Source: Paraescarpia echinospica (lineage: Eukaryota; Annelida; Polychaeta; Sabellida; Siboglinidae). From it: 64,000 nt of DNA. The first letter of the stretch is position 1. The number at the start of each line of letters is the position of its first letter. Shown piece after piece: positions 1-12,006 of this stretch. The position numbers were made by a program, and so were the translations under genes. The notes below the pieces were generated by a model, which worked only from the letters and a program-made list of their open reading frames with translations, did not search any database and was not told where the DNA came from. The stretch lies in assembly GCA_020002185.1 (NCBI GenBank), contig CM034531.1, positions 42,341,867 to 42,405,866 of the forward strand. The letters run 5' to 3'.

Positions 1-2985
1 TGTTTAAATGATAGCAATATGTTATTCGTATTTATGTTTCCTTGTAAGGCAAATTCTACCTGAAGTCATAATTTTGATCATTATACTTAACATTAATACT
101 TATTATTATGTGGGACTTTTTGTGGGTATATATTCACTAGGTGCAAGCCAGTTTTTATATAAAAAAACAGTTTATTTTTAAGTACTCTAGAGATTGAAGG
201 CATATAAAATACCTTTGTTTTGTAAAACTGCAAGCCTGTGGATATGTTGATGACATTCAGGAATTATTGTTGTTGGTTTAGTTTTGTTTCTAGGCAGTGT
301 AATGAAGTTGTTGTGTTGTTCTTAAAAGGGCAGATCACCCTTGTTGACAGTGACACTGTGGGTTGTCCAATGGGGACCCCGCCCAATACCACTCCACCCT
401 ACTGGGTGATTCACATTGTCCACTTGGCCATTTAATTAAATATACATGATGTGTTTAGATAAAATACACTGTCATTCCCGCACACATGTGGTGCAATTTT
501 GGTATGTACATTATTAGTTTTCAAAGAAATTGATAAATGTTATATTTAGAGGTTTATACATGAAAATGCATGCTTAATTAAGGTGTAGATCAGTTGGTGT
601 ACACACACTGTCACAGTATTTATTACACATTGACATTTGTTTTTCCAGTATACTGGTCATGTGCACATATTGTGCCTTTTACTCTGCCTGCTTCTAGCTT
701 TGTCCCCTTTGAATTTTCCATGAGTTAATATGTTTTAGTCAGTTAGGCTGTTTCTCAATATATGTCGTAATAAGAGACACTGGCTTTACCATCTTTATTT
801 GTATTATGTTGCATCCTAGAAATGTTTATTCTCCAGAGGAACCATAGTTTTTATACTAATCTATCTGCTGAATACTTATATTTATTGTCCAGATTTCTTT
901 ATAAATCAATAAGCGTTCAACAGTCATACATTTGTGACAACCTGTCTCCACTGTCCCATGTTGTCACAGCTGTCACTGAACCAGCTGGTCACCTGCCCTC
1001 AGGTAGCCAGCCAGTAGTTCAATTCAGGTAATTAATGGTCATTCTTGTTGAGGTCAAGGCTATGGCCACTGAGATGATCCACCTGTGGCCTTCTACACAG
1101 AAGAGGTCAGACCACTATTGTGGAAGTAGTGTTATGCCTTGTTGACATTACTTAGAACCAAACCATGCCCTCTCAGTTGCCCATATGTGGTACCTGGAAT
1201 CCGGTTTCTTATTTTGCCTGGTGACTGTAGACATGAATTGCAGAAATGAAATGATTGCCCCAAGTTCGTTGCTCCTTGGGTGGGTCTAAGTTATTTTTAA
1301 ATCACCTCTAAATCACTGCAGTACCACACTTGCTACAGATATTATTTTAGAAATTGAACAACTGAGATGTTATAAATTGTAATAGATTCATTGTCACACT
1401 GTTCCAAGTCACTTAGTCATCCATTGGCAACTCTACATTCTTTAGTTCATTTTGTAATGTAAACACTTGGGATTAGTTAATCACATCCAAGTCTTACTGA
1501 CACTTCAGTACACATTTCCCCAGGTACTTCACAGACACAACCTGTGCAAGGGCTTGACACCCCTTCCTTGAGCAGTCACACAGTGAACATTTTCTACCAA
1601 CACCATGAAAAGGGACATGCTCAAAGCAAACACCACTGGCTGAAGCCATCCTTCAGGATGTTATGCTATAAGCTGAAATAGAGACAGGAACACTGATGCT
1701 GTTTCCATAGGCTTGAGTAGTCATTGATTATTCCTTCGATGCATCTGTATTTGAAAAAAATATTTACTGTACAGAGAAGTATTTATTTTTGTAAAAAAAA
1801 AAGATAATCTAATATTAGGGCAACTGATCTAATTTCCGCAAATCTTCATATTTTGTTGTGCATCACCGAACACGGTACAGTGATCGCTCATGCATGACTG
1901 ACAGTTACATGGGTGTCTGCAGTCAACATTGAATTCATCTAGCACGTTGACACTCGAAGTATCATCACATATGGCGATGGCTTAAATATTTATCATTGTC
2001 ATGGCTACTGTGATTAAATTTGTAAAAACGATAATATTTGATGGAAATCAAATTGTTGCTTTGTTGTTTTACTAGGGTAGTTTGTTGTTTAAACGTAAAA
2101 GAGAATTGGAATATTAATTAGTGTATAGTAACACTGACAGTACGGCGCAGTACTATAATAACACTCTGTCATTTAGGCAAATGATTGAACTCTGCTGACT
2201 TGAAGCATCAGTCTACAGACAAATTGAGATATAGTTCTATACCACTTTGCACCTCTATTTGTATTTCAGTCCCCCATATTCCATCAAACTATCTATAAAG
2301 GTAAACACGTCATTGCTTTGCCTTGCTTTTCCTTAGAACTGCTGGTTGCCATAGGATGGTCTTAGATGCTATTTCATCCTTGTGTCTGTCACAATGTCCA
2401 GCAAATCTTGGGCCATATTTTGTGTTCTTTACTACTACCATGGCAGAGTAGTCAAACATTGTGTCAAGTATATAGTGAATGTGGTTTGCAGCACTCTTAT
2501 GTAATGCTGCCATAAATCTGGGGTTTAGGTTAAATATTCCATGCCAACAAGATTTAACTGCCTGGTGCCTGTGAACACACATGGATTTTCATGAATGTAA
2601 AATGCTGATCAATATAAAGTCATATTTATTAAACACTTCATTGCTTTGCCTTATTTGTCCTTAGAACTGCTGGTTGCCATAGTATGGTTTTGAGTCTGTC
2701 ACAACGGTTTTTTAATTTTCATGACTAAAATGCTGATCAATATAAAGTCACATTTATTAGTATTTGATTCCTTTGAGGGTGACATTTGTGTGCTGGCCCT
2801 GAGCAACCCTCATAGACACAGTTTTGTGTTTCAACTTCCAGTGAACATTTGCATATGTTACAAGTGCATTTTATTCAGGTCATTTCCTGACATTTTAAAG
2901 CAGTCATGCCAACATGGATGCAGCTCGTCAATCATGTTGGAGGTTGGCATGTCTGCATTCTGCCCATTCACTCCTGCTCTCTGTG
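1..2985. other. Upstream or first-intron region of the COBL-like gene
   Basis: AT-rich non-coding DNA. The exon at 4710 starts behind a strong splice acceptor, so this stretch is either intron or 5' flank of the same gene. I found no exon, promoter or RNA gene that I can support. Short open frames (238-435, 822-1031, 2310-2582 on the - strand) have no family resemblance and no codon-like bias. A diverged duplication near 2308-2760 is listed separately. Confidence 0.5.
2308..2760. repeat. Diverged local duplication
   Basis: Two blocks recur in the same order. The segment with cattgctttgcctt followed by ccttagaactgctggttgcc occurs near 2312 and near 2640. The segment aaaatgctgatcaatataaa occurs near 2599 and near 2727. 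The second copy lacks about 200 bases between the blocks, so it is a duplication followed by an internal deletion. Confidence 0.6.
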
Positions 2986-3975
2986 ACTCTCTCACCCCAG
3001 GCTGGGCGTGTGGCTACACAACAACAACAGACTCTTGAAGGTTACATTGGTTGTGGCTCTCCTCTTTGACTCTCACCCCAGACTGGGTGTGTGGCTACAC
3101 AACAACAACAGACTCTTGAAGGTTACATTGGTTATGGCTCTCCTCTTTGACTCTCTCACCCCAGACTGGGCGTGTGGCTACACAACAACAACAGACTCTT
3201 AAAGGTTACATTGGTTTTGGCTCTCCTCTGTGACTCTCTCACCCCAGACTGGCGTGTGGCTACACAACAACAACAGACTCTTGAAGGTTACATTGGTTGT
3301 GGCTCTCCTCTGTGACTCTCTCACCCCAGACTGGGCGTGTGGCTACACAACAACAACAGACTCTTAAAGGTTACATTGGTTATGGCTCTCCTCTGTGACT
3401 CTCTCACCCCAGACTGGGCGTGTGGCTACACAACAACAACAGACTCTTGAAGGTTACATTGGTTGTGGCTCTCCTCTGTGACTCTCTCACCCCAGACTGG
3501 GCGTGTGGCTACACAACAACAACAGACTCTTAAAGGTTACATTGGTTATGGCTCTCCTCTGTGACTCTCTCACCCCAGACTGGGCGTGTGGCTACACAAC
3601 AACAACAGACTCTTGAAGGTTACATTGGTTGTGGCTCTCCTCTGTGACTCTCACCCCAGACTGGGCGTGTGGCTACACAACAACAACAGACTCTTGAAGG
3701 TTACATTGGTTGTGGCTCTCCTCTTTGACTCTCTCACCCCAGACTGGGCGTGTGGCTACACAACAACAACAGACTCTTAAAGGTTACATTGGTTTTGGCT
3801 CTCCTCTTTGACTCTCTCACCCCAGACTGGCGTGTGGCTACACAACAACAACAGACTCTTGAAGGTTACATTGGTTGTGGCTCTCCTCTGTGACTCTCTC
3901 ACCCCAGACTGGGCGTGTGGCTACACAACAACAACAGACTCTTAAAGGTTACATTGGTTGTGGCTCTCCTCTTTG
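2986..3975. repeat. 83-bp minisatellite, about 12 copies
   Basis: Each unit runs from gactctctcaccccagactg through tacacaacaacaacagactc to ggctctcctctgt, 83 bases in all. Copies alternate between a cttgaagg form and a cttaaagg form. Copies 2-5 and 9-12 share the same sequence of variants, including a ctggcg deletion in copies 4 and 11, so longer blocks were duplicated after dimers formed. The 64-residue open frames at 3008 and 3586 are repeat artefacts. Confidence 0.9.
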
Positions 3976-4709
3976 TCACAAAATCTGTGGTGAGGCAGGA
4001 AATCAATACTGGTCCTCAATTTTTTTTTCTCTGTCATTAATCCCATCTCCACTGGCCATATCCACTCCCCCTTCTCTAGTTCTCCCCTCCCAGTCATGCC
4101 TATAATCACCCTTCACACAGTCCTCCAATGTCAGTCGTAGTCTTCCACTTCTCTTTCTGTCTGCACACTGGGGCATCTGTCTTTGTTAACTGTTCCCCGT
4201 CCACGATGAGCCTTATCGTTTGAAATGGCCTCTTCAGTTATATTTTTCATACTCATTTCAGACTCGTTTAACACAAAACAGTACCCTGTCCCTGTGTAGT
4301 AGTCACTGTGACAAAGGATTCACTTTGGTTTTACTGGATCGTGTCACAAATTCAGCAAAACGTGGCAACTGGTCCGGCTGTATCAACCATAGCATAAAGC
4401 TATTCATACAATCGACAATTTCATCAAAAGTTTGCATTCTTTTAAACTAGCTGCCATATCTCTTACCCAATTATAAATTTGAACATCGATGGCGATGGGC
4501 TTAGTAAATTGAGGCATTTGTCAGGTTGGCAGAGCATCCAATAAATTATATATGTTTGAAAACACAACTAGGTATATTTCTCATTGAAATTATGGTTGAT
4601 ACTTTGAAGTAAGTGGGAGAATAGTTGTTTCTTGATAGCCATTGATGAATCATCTGAACTGTGTTACTCTTTGTTGTTTCTGCGTCCTAAAATTGTTGCC
4701 ATTTTTCAG
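3976..4709. other. Non-coding region ending in splice acceptor of COBL-like exon 1
   Basis: No gene is seen. The last bases read ttgttgccatttttcag, a pyrimidine tract followed by AG at 4708-4709, which marks the exon start at 4710. This implies at least one earlier exon, which I could not place. Confidence 0.6.
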
Positions 4710-4934
4710 ACATGACACAATGACTTCGACGTTGAAGAAGCACACACCCCGCCCCCCAGGGGGTGGGGACTGTCATGACAGTGGCTACAGCAATGGCACC
4801 TTGCCCAACTCATCCGCCACATCGATCGACACGGATGACACAGGGAGCAGTCATTGTGACAGTGTGCCTGAGTTCATGGACTTGACTATTGTTCTTCCTG
4901 ATGGAAGGGAGCAGACCATCAATGTAGCATCTAG
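4710..4934 (+). CDS. COBL: COBL-like protein, exon 1 of the visible set (N-terminal region)
   Basis: Cordon-bleu family proteins promote actin filament nucleation and cell-shape change at the cortex. This exon follows a good acceptor at 4708-4709 and ends before gtgagt at 4935, leaving two bases of a codon (phase 2). The first in-frame ATG, at 4720, gives MTSTLKK, a Ser/Thr and Pro-rich leader, then FMDLTIVLPDGREQTINVAS, the first strand pair of the Cobl ubiquitin-like region. The frame is open upstream of 4720 into the preceding intron, so the true start may lie in an earlier exon. The codon split AG|T joins exon 2 to give VASSKQMMDLL, which fits vertebrate COBL and COBLL1, where the same place reads as a small residue followed by MMDLL. 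A 59-bp tandem repeat overlaps the 3' end. COBLL1 is an alternative name for the orthology group. Confidence 0.85.
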
Positions 4935-5205
4935 GTGAGTGGCAGGTGGGAGAGAAAGAGGGGGAAGGAGCAGACCATCAATGTGGCATCTAGGTGAGTG
5001 GTTGGTGGGGGAGAGAGAGGGGGAGGGAGCAGACCATCAATGTAGCATCTAGGTGAGTGACAGGTGGGGGAGAGAGAGGGGGAGGGAGCAGACCATCAAT
5101 GTAGCATCTAGGTGAGTGGTAGGTGGGGGAGAGAGAGGGGGAGGGAGCAGACCATCAATGTAGCATCTAGGTGAGTGGTAGGTGGGGGAGGGAGAGTAGG
5201 AGGGA
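4907..5205. repeat. 59-bp minisatellite spanning the exon 1 / intron 1 junction, 5 copies
   Basis: The unit contains cagaccatcaatgtagcat, then ctag, gtgagtgg and a G-rich spacer. The cagacc block starts at 4912, 4971, 5030, 5089 and 5148, exactly 59 bases apart. The first copy is coding exon plus donor. The other four place extra ctag/gtgagt donors at 4994, 5053, 5112 and 5171. The period is not a multiple of three, and TGA at 4936-4938 is in frame just after the first donor. Confidence 0.95.
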
Positions 5206-8095
5206 GAAAGGGAGGGGAAAATATTAAAAGGAAAGAATGGTGTTGGTGAAAGGAAAGAGGGTGAACGGATAGGAAAGGTAGGTTTAGGAATTAAAAAAGT
5301 GGAAATTATCGAGGTGTAAATGGAAAGAAATTGTATAAAAATTGGTGAAGTGTATGAATAAATGTGTTGTGAAAAGGGGAGGAATGCATATTGCACAATA
5401 ACTTATTTCTCCAAAAAAATGTATTGTTTTCAACTGGACATATATCAGCTTAACAAGATTTAACAAGATTTAACAAGATTGCCATCCAGAAAATTACTCT
5501 GGATGGCAGGTGGACAAGGAAGCCTTTTGGCTTATCGAGAGTCCAATACTTTTTATCTACATGTATCCCGCCTTTTTAAGGTGTGTGTCGATTTTATTTT
5601 TAAACATATTTTTTCATCAGCTTAGATGTATGAAACTTATACACATCTTTTTTGGCAAAACGACAAACCTGTGACTAACACCGTCTGAAAACAGTGTGAT
5701 TAAACTCAGTCCTGTCTAAATTAATTAATAAACATCAGAAACATGACAATTGTAAATGGAAACATTAGCCACCATTAGCCTAAGACAAAATGGCAATAAC
5801 AGATTTTCAACTTTTATAAGAACTTTGGCAAAGTAAATGATTGTCATTGTACTTTGATTGCGATGAAAAGTCTGAGGGAAACACAAAACTAGCTCATGGA
5901 ATGTTCCCATTAAGACAAAAAGTCTGAAGATGAGACCTAAGTGAAGACATAGTTGTAGCCATGACACCGGCACCTGTTATAAAACACAACTGAGTCAATA
6001 TGATTTTTTCATTTACATGTTAGAAAGCTTCCATTTTCTTGTACCTTGGTACATTATTATGCCCATAGCTTCACTCAACTGCCAGTCACGATGTAACTGA
6101 TGATAATGTGACTGTATAGAATAAATGATTGCACCCTTCAACTTGTCTTCTATGGTGACCTCAATTCATTTCGGTTTTATTAGAAATGTAGTCATGCAAA
6201 ACTCAGTTTACAGTACAACCCGTATCTCTTGGGAGCATTCTAGGGGTCTACTTAGTGAACAATAAGAACGTGGTTCATTTTTTCTGATTTGTCCCAAACT
6301 ATAAATGTCTGATTGTTCATTCATTCATTAAAATACATATGTCTACACTTATTATCTAATATTTTTTAATTATACAACAAACAAGTTACAGGTATTGAAG
6401 TACAACAGTGTCAAAGAAACATACTTTTAAATTAGTTTAAAACTCATTAATTTCAGTTCGCTTTATTGAACATGGTGTGTTAAAACAGTGTTTTGATAGT
6501 TTTGTTGCACCAAATAATTCAATCTTTAGTACTTTGCTATGCATACAAAGTCTACAATGACCTTGTATTATTATCATTTTGTCATCTTTATATCAGAATA
6601 TGACATTAATTCTTAGATCAATCACTATATTTTTGTAATGAAATCTAGCAGTGCATGTGATCCACTGACAAAGCAATGTTAAACTTTTTAAGGGGCACAG
6701 TGCACTTTGATGAACTTACTAACCGTTACACCATCTGCCATTTAGGGCAGCGACAAAGTTCCTCCACCTCTGTCTATCTCCGCCCAATCACTGTATGGTG
6801 CCTCAACTGTGGTTCATTTCCCTGAGCACTGCCTCCACTGTTCTCCTCCATGTAATTTTTGGGCGCCCACGTTTTCGCATCCCCTCTGGTGTCCACCAAA
6901 CAGCTGTTTTTATTATGGCGTCTGCATCCAATGCGAAGGACATGTCCAATCCACCTCCAGCATCTTCTTTGAATGATGATGGGCATGTCCTCTTGCTGGT
7001 TTTGGGCAAGCAACTCCTGTTTGGATATGGTTCTTGGCCAGAAGATCCTGATGATTTTTCTGAGGCAGGTTGTGTGGAAGGTAGAGTCTTGATAGGTCTT
7101 AATGAACACTGGTTGCTTTTATTCATGTGACTGAATAGTGCTGTCACCTGGTGAGTGCTAACATAACTTTGTGGCTTTTGCTGCCATCTGGTGAATTAAT
7201 ACTTCACCCTATTGATGGGTTGGATTCCATTATGATTGTGATCGTAGCAAGTTGTATTTAATTACAAGATAACTTGCAACTATGATTATAAATTATGTGA
7301 TGTTTCATGTTCTGATTAAATCTCATATGTTTTGGGTACAAAGAGTAACAGTTTGTGTGGTATTCCTATCTGGTATTGTAGGTAGTGTCATCAAGCTGAT
7401 ACTCATCCGTACATTGATACTCATCCGTACATTTCTTACTCATCCAGTGTCATGGAAACTTTGGGAAGTGTGGACTTTTCTAAATAAATTTGTCAGACAA
7501 AGAAAGTTATTCATATTTCATTGAAAGTCATGAAAAGTAATGGAATATAAAAACTGTTTTATTTTACCGACATATTACCAATATTTTGGTGAATTATAAA
7601 CTGCTCACCAGCAATTTTGTATGAACACATCTATGGCATAAACTAATTGTAGCAATGGAACAATGTACAATTTTAATTTCAGATTTTTATGTTCAAAGTA
7701 CCTCGTCTTTCTTTTGTTATTAATATATAAATTATGTTGGTAAATGTGAATTGGTTCCACACATGCATAAATGACATACCCACACATTACCTCAGATAAC
7801 ACTGGGACACTGTTATGACAATCGATCGATGGAAAAAGGTATTGTAAAGTAGTGAAATGTTGTGCCACAAATAAATTGAAATAATTCTATTTAAAAAATC
7901 AGTGAAATTCTTATATAACAAAGCTAAAAAAATACTGTGTTCACAAAATACTTTTACATAGATAAAATTGGACATTTAAAAAACAGTCTCACTTAAAACC
8001 AACCTACCGCTAACAAATATTTTGTTTGATCACTCACTAAAAATGACAATAAAACATGCATAATTTATTCACATCCTTGCCGTGTTTCATTGCAG
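5206..8095. other. Rest of COBL-like intron 1
   Basis: AT-rich intron ending at the acceptor tgtttcattgcag (AG at 8094-8095). It holds a three-unit acaagattta repeat near 5454-5480 and a LINE remnant at 6725-7150, described separately. Two motifs related to CACCAGRTGGCAG lie at about 7143-7195 on the - strand. No other feature is seen. Confidence 0.6.
6725..7150 (-). mobile_element. LINE ORF2 C-terminal remnant
   Basis: Read on the - strand in several broken frames, the region encodes the C-terminal tail of a non-LTR retrotransposon ORF2. In order it has LRKIIRIFWPRTISKQELLA, then RRCWRWIGHVLRI, then KTAVWWTPEGMRKRGRPKIT with WRRTVEAVLREMNHS, and finally DRQRWRNFVAAL. These are the hallmarks of the post-RT tail (GHVLRM, WTPEGKRKRGRPKTTWRRT, DRxxWRxFVAAL). 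At least one frameshift lies near 6905-6960. It is 5'-truncated, with no RT domain present. It is antisense to the host gene. The LINE clade is not resolved. Confidence 0.85.
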
Positions 8096-8315
8096 TAAGC
8101 AGATGATGGACCTGCTGGTGCAGGTGACTGCGTCCAACAAGCTCAGTCCAGCTGACCACTCCCTCAAGGTGATGTCCAATCGCCACGAGTGGATGTCCAC
8201 CTTCAAAGCGAGTCAGACAATCGGCTCATTGCGCACCGATGTTGTCCACCTGGTGTCAAAGAAGGCAGAGAAGGAGAAGAAGATGAGGAAGCCGCAACTG
8301 CAGCAACCATTTGAG
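8096..8315 (+). CDS. COBL: COBL-like protein, exon 2 (ubiquitin-like region)
   Basis: The exon begins after tgtttcattgcag and ends at GAG before gtgact, in phase 0. It encodes residues 72-145 counted from the ATG at 4720. The protein reads KQMMDLLVQVTASNKLSPAD, then HSLKVMSNRHEWMSTFKASQ, then TIGSLRTDVVHLVSKKAEKE. This matches the N-terminal Cobl module: MMDLL, a two-residue-spaced asparagine and Pro/His segment, a 'FKxxxxIGxL' turn and a hydrophobic strand ending in VHLV. The Lys-rich end (KKAEKEKKMRK) links to the Cobl domain. The antisense open frame at 8203-8481 is a shadow. Confidence 0.92.
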
Positions 8316-8884
8316 GTGACTCACTTAAATACCAATCACCAGATGGCAGCACAATCTGCAGTATTATAGTACATTCTGTTTTAATCGCCAGGTGGCAGCA
8401 TCTATTACTACCACAAATATGGAACACTTCAGCTATTAGTTTGAGGTACAGTTGTGTAGCAATAATAAATGTCGGAATCAAATGTTGCTGTCTTTCAGAA
8501 CAATATTTGTGATTTACGTTGCATGCTAATAACTGTTAGGATAGGCAAGTCAAGCAGATTTTATTACACTCCTGAGGGGGAAATTATGTTAGGGATGGTA
8601 AACATTTGAGTATTTTCTTGGTAATGTTTTTTCTAAGGATGACAATCTAATAAATTAGGTATTTTTCTTATCATCTCATTGAAACTGATATGGTCAGTTG
8701 GTCACTTACATTTAAGTGTCAGTTGGCTGACCAGAAGCACAGATATTTGACTATGAAATTTTTTTTTGTATTGTATTTATTCAGATCCCAACAGGTCCAT
8801 AGGCCCAGTAACGGGGCTGATAACAGAAGCTTGATCACAAACCATTTCATTGCCATGTCACTGATTTGCGTTTTATGTCAACAG
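8316..8884. other. COBL-like intron 2 with two CTCF-core-like motifs
   Basis: A 569-base intron. TCACCAGATGGCAG at 8336-8349 matches the vertebrate CTCF core CCASYAGRKGGCRS at 13 of 14 places, and TCGCCAGGTGGCAG at 8385-8398 matches at 12 of 14. The rest is AT-rich and featureless. The acceptor is tttatgtcaacag. Confidence 0.5.
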
Positions 8885-9110
8885 ATCACGCAGCGCCTCA
8901 CGGTGAATCTGCCTCACTCTCAGAAGATGATGATGAGGATCAGTCGACAGATGACCCTGGCAGAGATCTTCCACATGATCTGCACAGAGAAGAACCTTGA
9001 TCCATACAAGTACGAGCTGCGTCACCCAACCAATCCCAACGAGGCCCTCAACATGGCCAGTCCACTCAATCACTACCACCTCAACACAATCAGCATCATC
9101 AACATCGCCG
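8885..9110 (+). CDS. COBL: COBL-like protein, exon 3 (Cobl domain)
   Basis: This exon carries most of the Cobl domain, residues about 146-220. It begins ITQRLTVNLPHSQKMMMRIS, followed by RQMTLAEIFHMICTEKNLDP, then YKYELRHPTNPNEALNMASP, and ends HYHLNTISIINIA plus one base of a Gly codon (phase 1). The pattern of V-x-V, a helix with IxxMICxxxxxDP, a strand and a final LxxxxIxxI segment is that of the second ubiquitin-fold domain in COBL and COBLL1. The donor is gtcagt at 9111. The next exon is 28 kb away, and GGT completes the split codon exactly. Confidence in family is high. The choice of COBL over COBLL1 is arbitrary in an invertebrate, where one gene probably precedes the vertebrate pair. 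Confidence 0.93.
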
Positions 9111-9477
9111 GTCAGTGCCGCTTCTACTTTGAGGTTCACCAACGTATACAATAATAATAATAAATTTACTTCTTTAGCGCAGGTATCGTTGAAAAATCAG
9201 AGTTTCCAAACTCAGTGGTGCAACAAAAGCAAGGGATTAAGTCTTATAATCATTTACAAAAGCAAAAGCGAGCCGCAGGTGTGGAACAGCAACGAAGGCG
9301 TCCATAATGATAACCTGTCTACAATAGACACTTGAAAGTCCTGAATGCATTGTCCACTACCTGTCTATAATGGACATGTTGTGCAGCCCTGGTGTTTCCA
9401 CTATAGACAAGTTCTGCAGGTCTGCAATAGACCCTTGTAGGGAGTCAGTAGTTCACCATTGGTTAAGGGTTCTTACC
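9111..9477. other. Start of COBL-like intron 3, with an inverted LINE/SINE tail
   Basis: At 9147-9180 the - strand reads gcgctaaagaagtaaattta followed by TTATTATTATT, the form of a 3' tail of L2-like LINEs or their SINEs. At 9318-9430 several gtctacaatagacac / gtctataatggacat segments resemble the interior of the MITE at 17294-17480. No gene is seen. Confidence 0.45.
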
Positions 9478-10727
9478 AGTCTTAGGGTTTATGCCTTGTC
9501 TTAGACCCAGGGCCTCAGTCGATTGTTTTAGGGTTTGTGCCTTGTCTTAGACCCAGGGCCTCAGTTGATTGTTTTAAGGTTTGTGCCTTGTCTTAGACCC
9601 AGGGCCTCAACTGATTGTTTTAGGGTTTGTGTCTTGTGTTAGACCCAGGGCTTCAACCGATTGTTTTAGGGTTTGTGCCTTGTGTTAGACCCAGAGCCTC
9701 AACAGATTGTTTTAGGGTTTGTGTCTTGTGTTAGACCCAGGGCCTCAACTGATTGTTTTAGGGTTTGTGCCTTGTGTTAGACCCAGGGCCTCAACCGATT
9801 GTTTTAGGGTTTGTGTCTTGTGTTAGACCCAGGGCCTCAACCGATTGTTTTAGGGTTTGTGTCTTGTGTTAGACCCAGGGCCTCAACCGATTGTTTTAGG
9901 GTTTGTGCCTTGTGTTAGACCCAGGGCCTCAACCGATTGTTTTAGGGTTTGTGTCTTGTGTTAGACCCAGGGCCTCAACTGATTGTTTTAGGGTTTGTGT
10001 CTTGTGTTAGACCCAGGGCCTCAACCGATTGTTTTAGGGTTTGTGCCTTGTGTTAGACCCAGGGCCTCAACCGATTGTTTTAGGGTTTGTGTCTTGTGTT
10101 AGACCCAGGGCCTCAACCAATTGTTTTAGGGTTTGTGTCTTGTGTTAGACCCAGGGCCTCAACCGATTGTTTTAGGGTTTGTGCCTTGTGTTAGACCCAG
10201 GGCCTCAACCGATTGTTTTAGGGTTTGTGTCTTGTGTTAGACCCAGGGCCTCAACTGATTGTTTTAGGGTTTGTGTCTTGTGTTAGACCCAGGGCCTCAA
10301 CCGATTGTTTTAGGGTTTGTGCCTTGTGTTAGACCCAGGGCCTCAACCGATTGTTTTAGGGTTTGTGTCTTGTGTTAGACCCAGGGCCTCAACCGATTGT
10401 TTTAGGGTTTGTGTCTTGTGTTAGACCCAGGGCCTCAACTGATTGTTTTAGGGTTTGTGCCTTGTCTTAGACCCAGGGCCTCAACTGATTGTTTTAGGGT
10501 TTGTGTCTTGTGTTAGACCCAGGGCCTCAACTGATTGTTTTAGGGTTTGTGCCTTGTCTTAGACCCAGGGCCTCAACTGATTGTTTTAGGGTTTGTGTCT
10601 TGTGTTAGACCCAGGGCCTCAACTGATTGTTTTAGAGTTTGTGTCTTGTATTAGACCCAGGGCCTTAACCGATTGTTTTAGGGTTTGTGCCTTGTGTTAG
10701 ACCCAGATCCTCAGTCGATTGTTTGTA
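9478..10727. repeat. 46-bp minisatellite, about 27 copies
   Basis: Each unit is gattgttttagggtttgtg, then ccttgtgttag or tcttgtgttag, then acccagggcctcaacc: 46 bases. Variants at cc/tc, ttg/ttc and aacc/aact/agtc recur in patterns, so blocks were duplicated. Edge copies are the most diverged. Each unit includes TTTTAGGGTTT, but only once per 46 bases. Confidence 0.95.
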
Positions 10728-12006
10728 ATGTTACATGTTTTTTCTGTTAATGTTCTGAGTAGTTCCAATCAGTTGGATACATTTTACATAACTTGAGCCG
10801 TCTTCTGCATCTGTGTGTATAGAACCATCCGCATGGCAGGCATTTTTGCTAGTTAATCCAATCAAGATGATGTTTTGTAGTTTATGGTTATTTGATGAAG
10901 TTCATTTCCTTTCCTATATACCAAGCCAATTCACTAGCACAAGCCACAATAATGAATGCAGTATCAGATAGCTGTAGGTTGATTACTACCAGCTGTAGCT
11001 GTGGTACCATACCACATGCTCTTCAATCTATGATTGTTCTCAGATGATCAGTTTATAATAAACACCTGTTATTTAGACTGGTTATGGAAATAGAAAAAAA
11101 ATGTATATATAAAGTGACATGAAAATATGGTCTATGAAGGTGACAGAAGATATTAAGAATGCACACTGTGTTGATCCTGGAACTGAAAGGTGTGGGTAGT
11201 ATTAAATTGATGTCATAAGGAATGCTAGGTAGATCAAATTGGTGCAGGAAAGTTATAAAATCATGTACTTATGTTATGCAGTAAATGGGGTTCTTTCAGA
11301 ATTCCAATAAGATGTGTACGTAATACATGTAGTACATGTAATACATGTAGTACATATAGCATGGAGAGATTGAACTAACTTGATGAAAGAACAATGTCCA
11401 TAGAAATGTTTTTACTTTCTAATTATGCAATGTGTTTGTGAATTTAAGATAGTCATGTAGAAGTTTTGGTTATAAAAAGTGTTCACATTTCATGGTTCTA
11501 AAGGTCATGTTCAGCACAAGATCAGATATACAACTATATAACATTAGCTGATTATGGCATAAGATGAACCTAAAATGTGAAATCTGCCAACTTTTTGCCA
11601 TAATGTAGAGAACCATAGAACCATCACCCTCCTAACACTGCCTAACACTGCCTAACAGGGGCGCTGTTTTTATGCCTGTTTGACATGGAAAATACAGGTT
11701 AATTTGTAAAGCACCAGTCGTTCATGAACATGCAAAGTTGACTAGCAGTAGGTTTTTACACATAGGCAGGGATTATGGGGTATTAAATTACAGCAAGTTG
11801 TGTACCAGTCGATATATAATACCTACAATTGTGGATTTGTTTCCATGATAAATACCTGGCTGTAATAGATGCCGTTTTTTTAGTTGCGGTATTTTAAGTT
11901 TGTCAGATCTTTACTGTTTGTACAGGAAACAGGAACAGTTTACTTTGTCGCAATGACAACATAAGTCTAATGCAATGTGTAATATGATTATATTTACAAC
12001 TATTAT

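Noticed and set aside
9478..10727. CRISPR array or interstitial telomere
   Set aside because: The units are contiguous with no unique spacers, so it is not CRISPR. TTAGGG appears once per 46 bases rather than in tandem, so it is not a telomeric tract.
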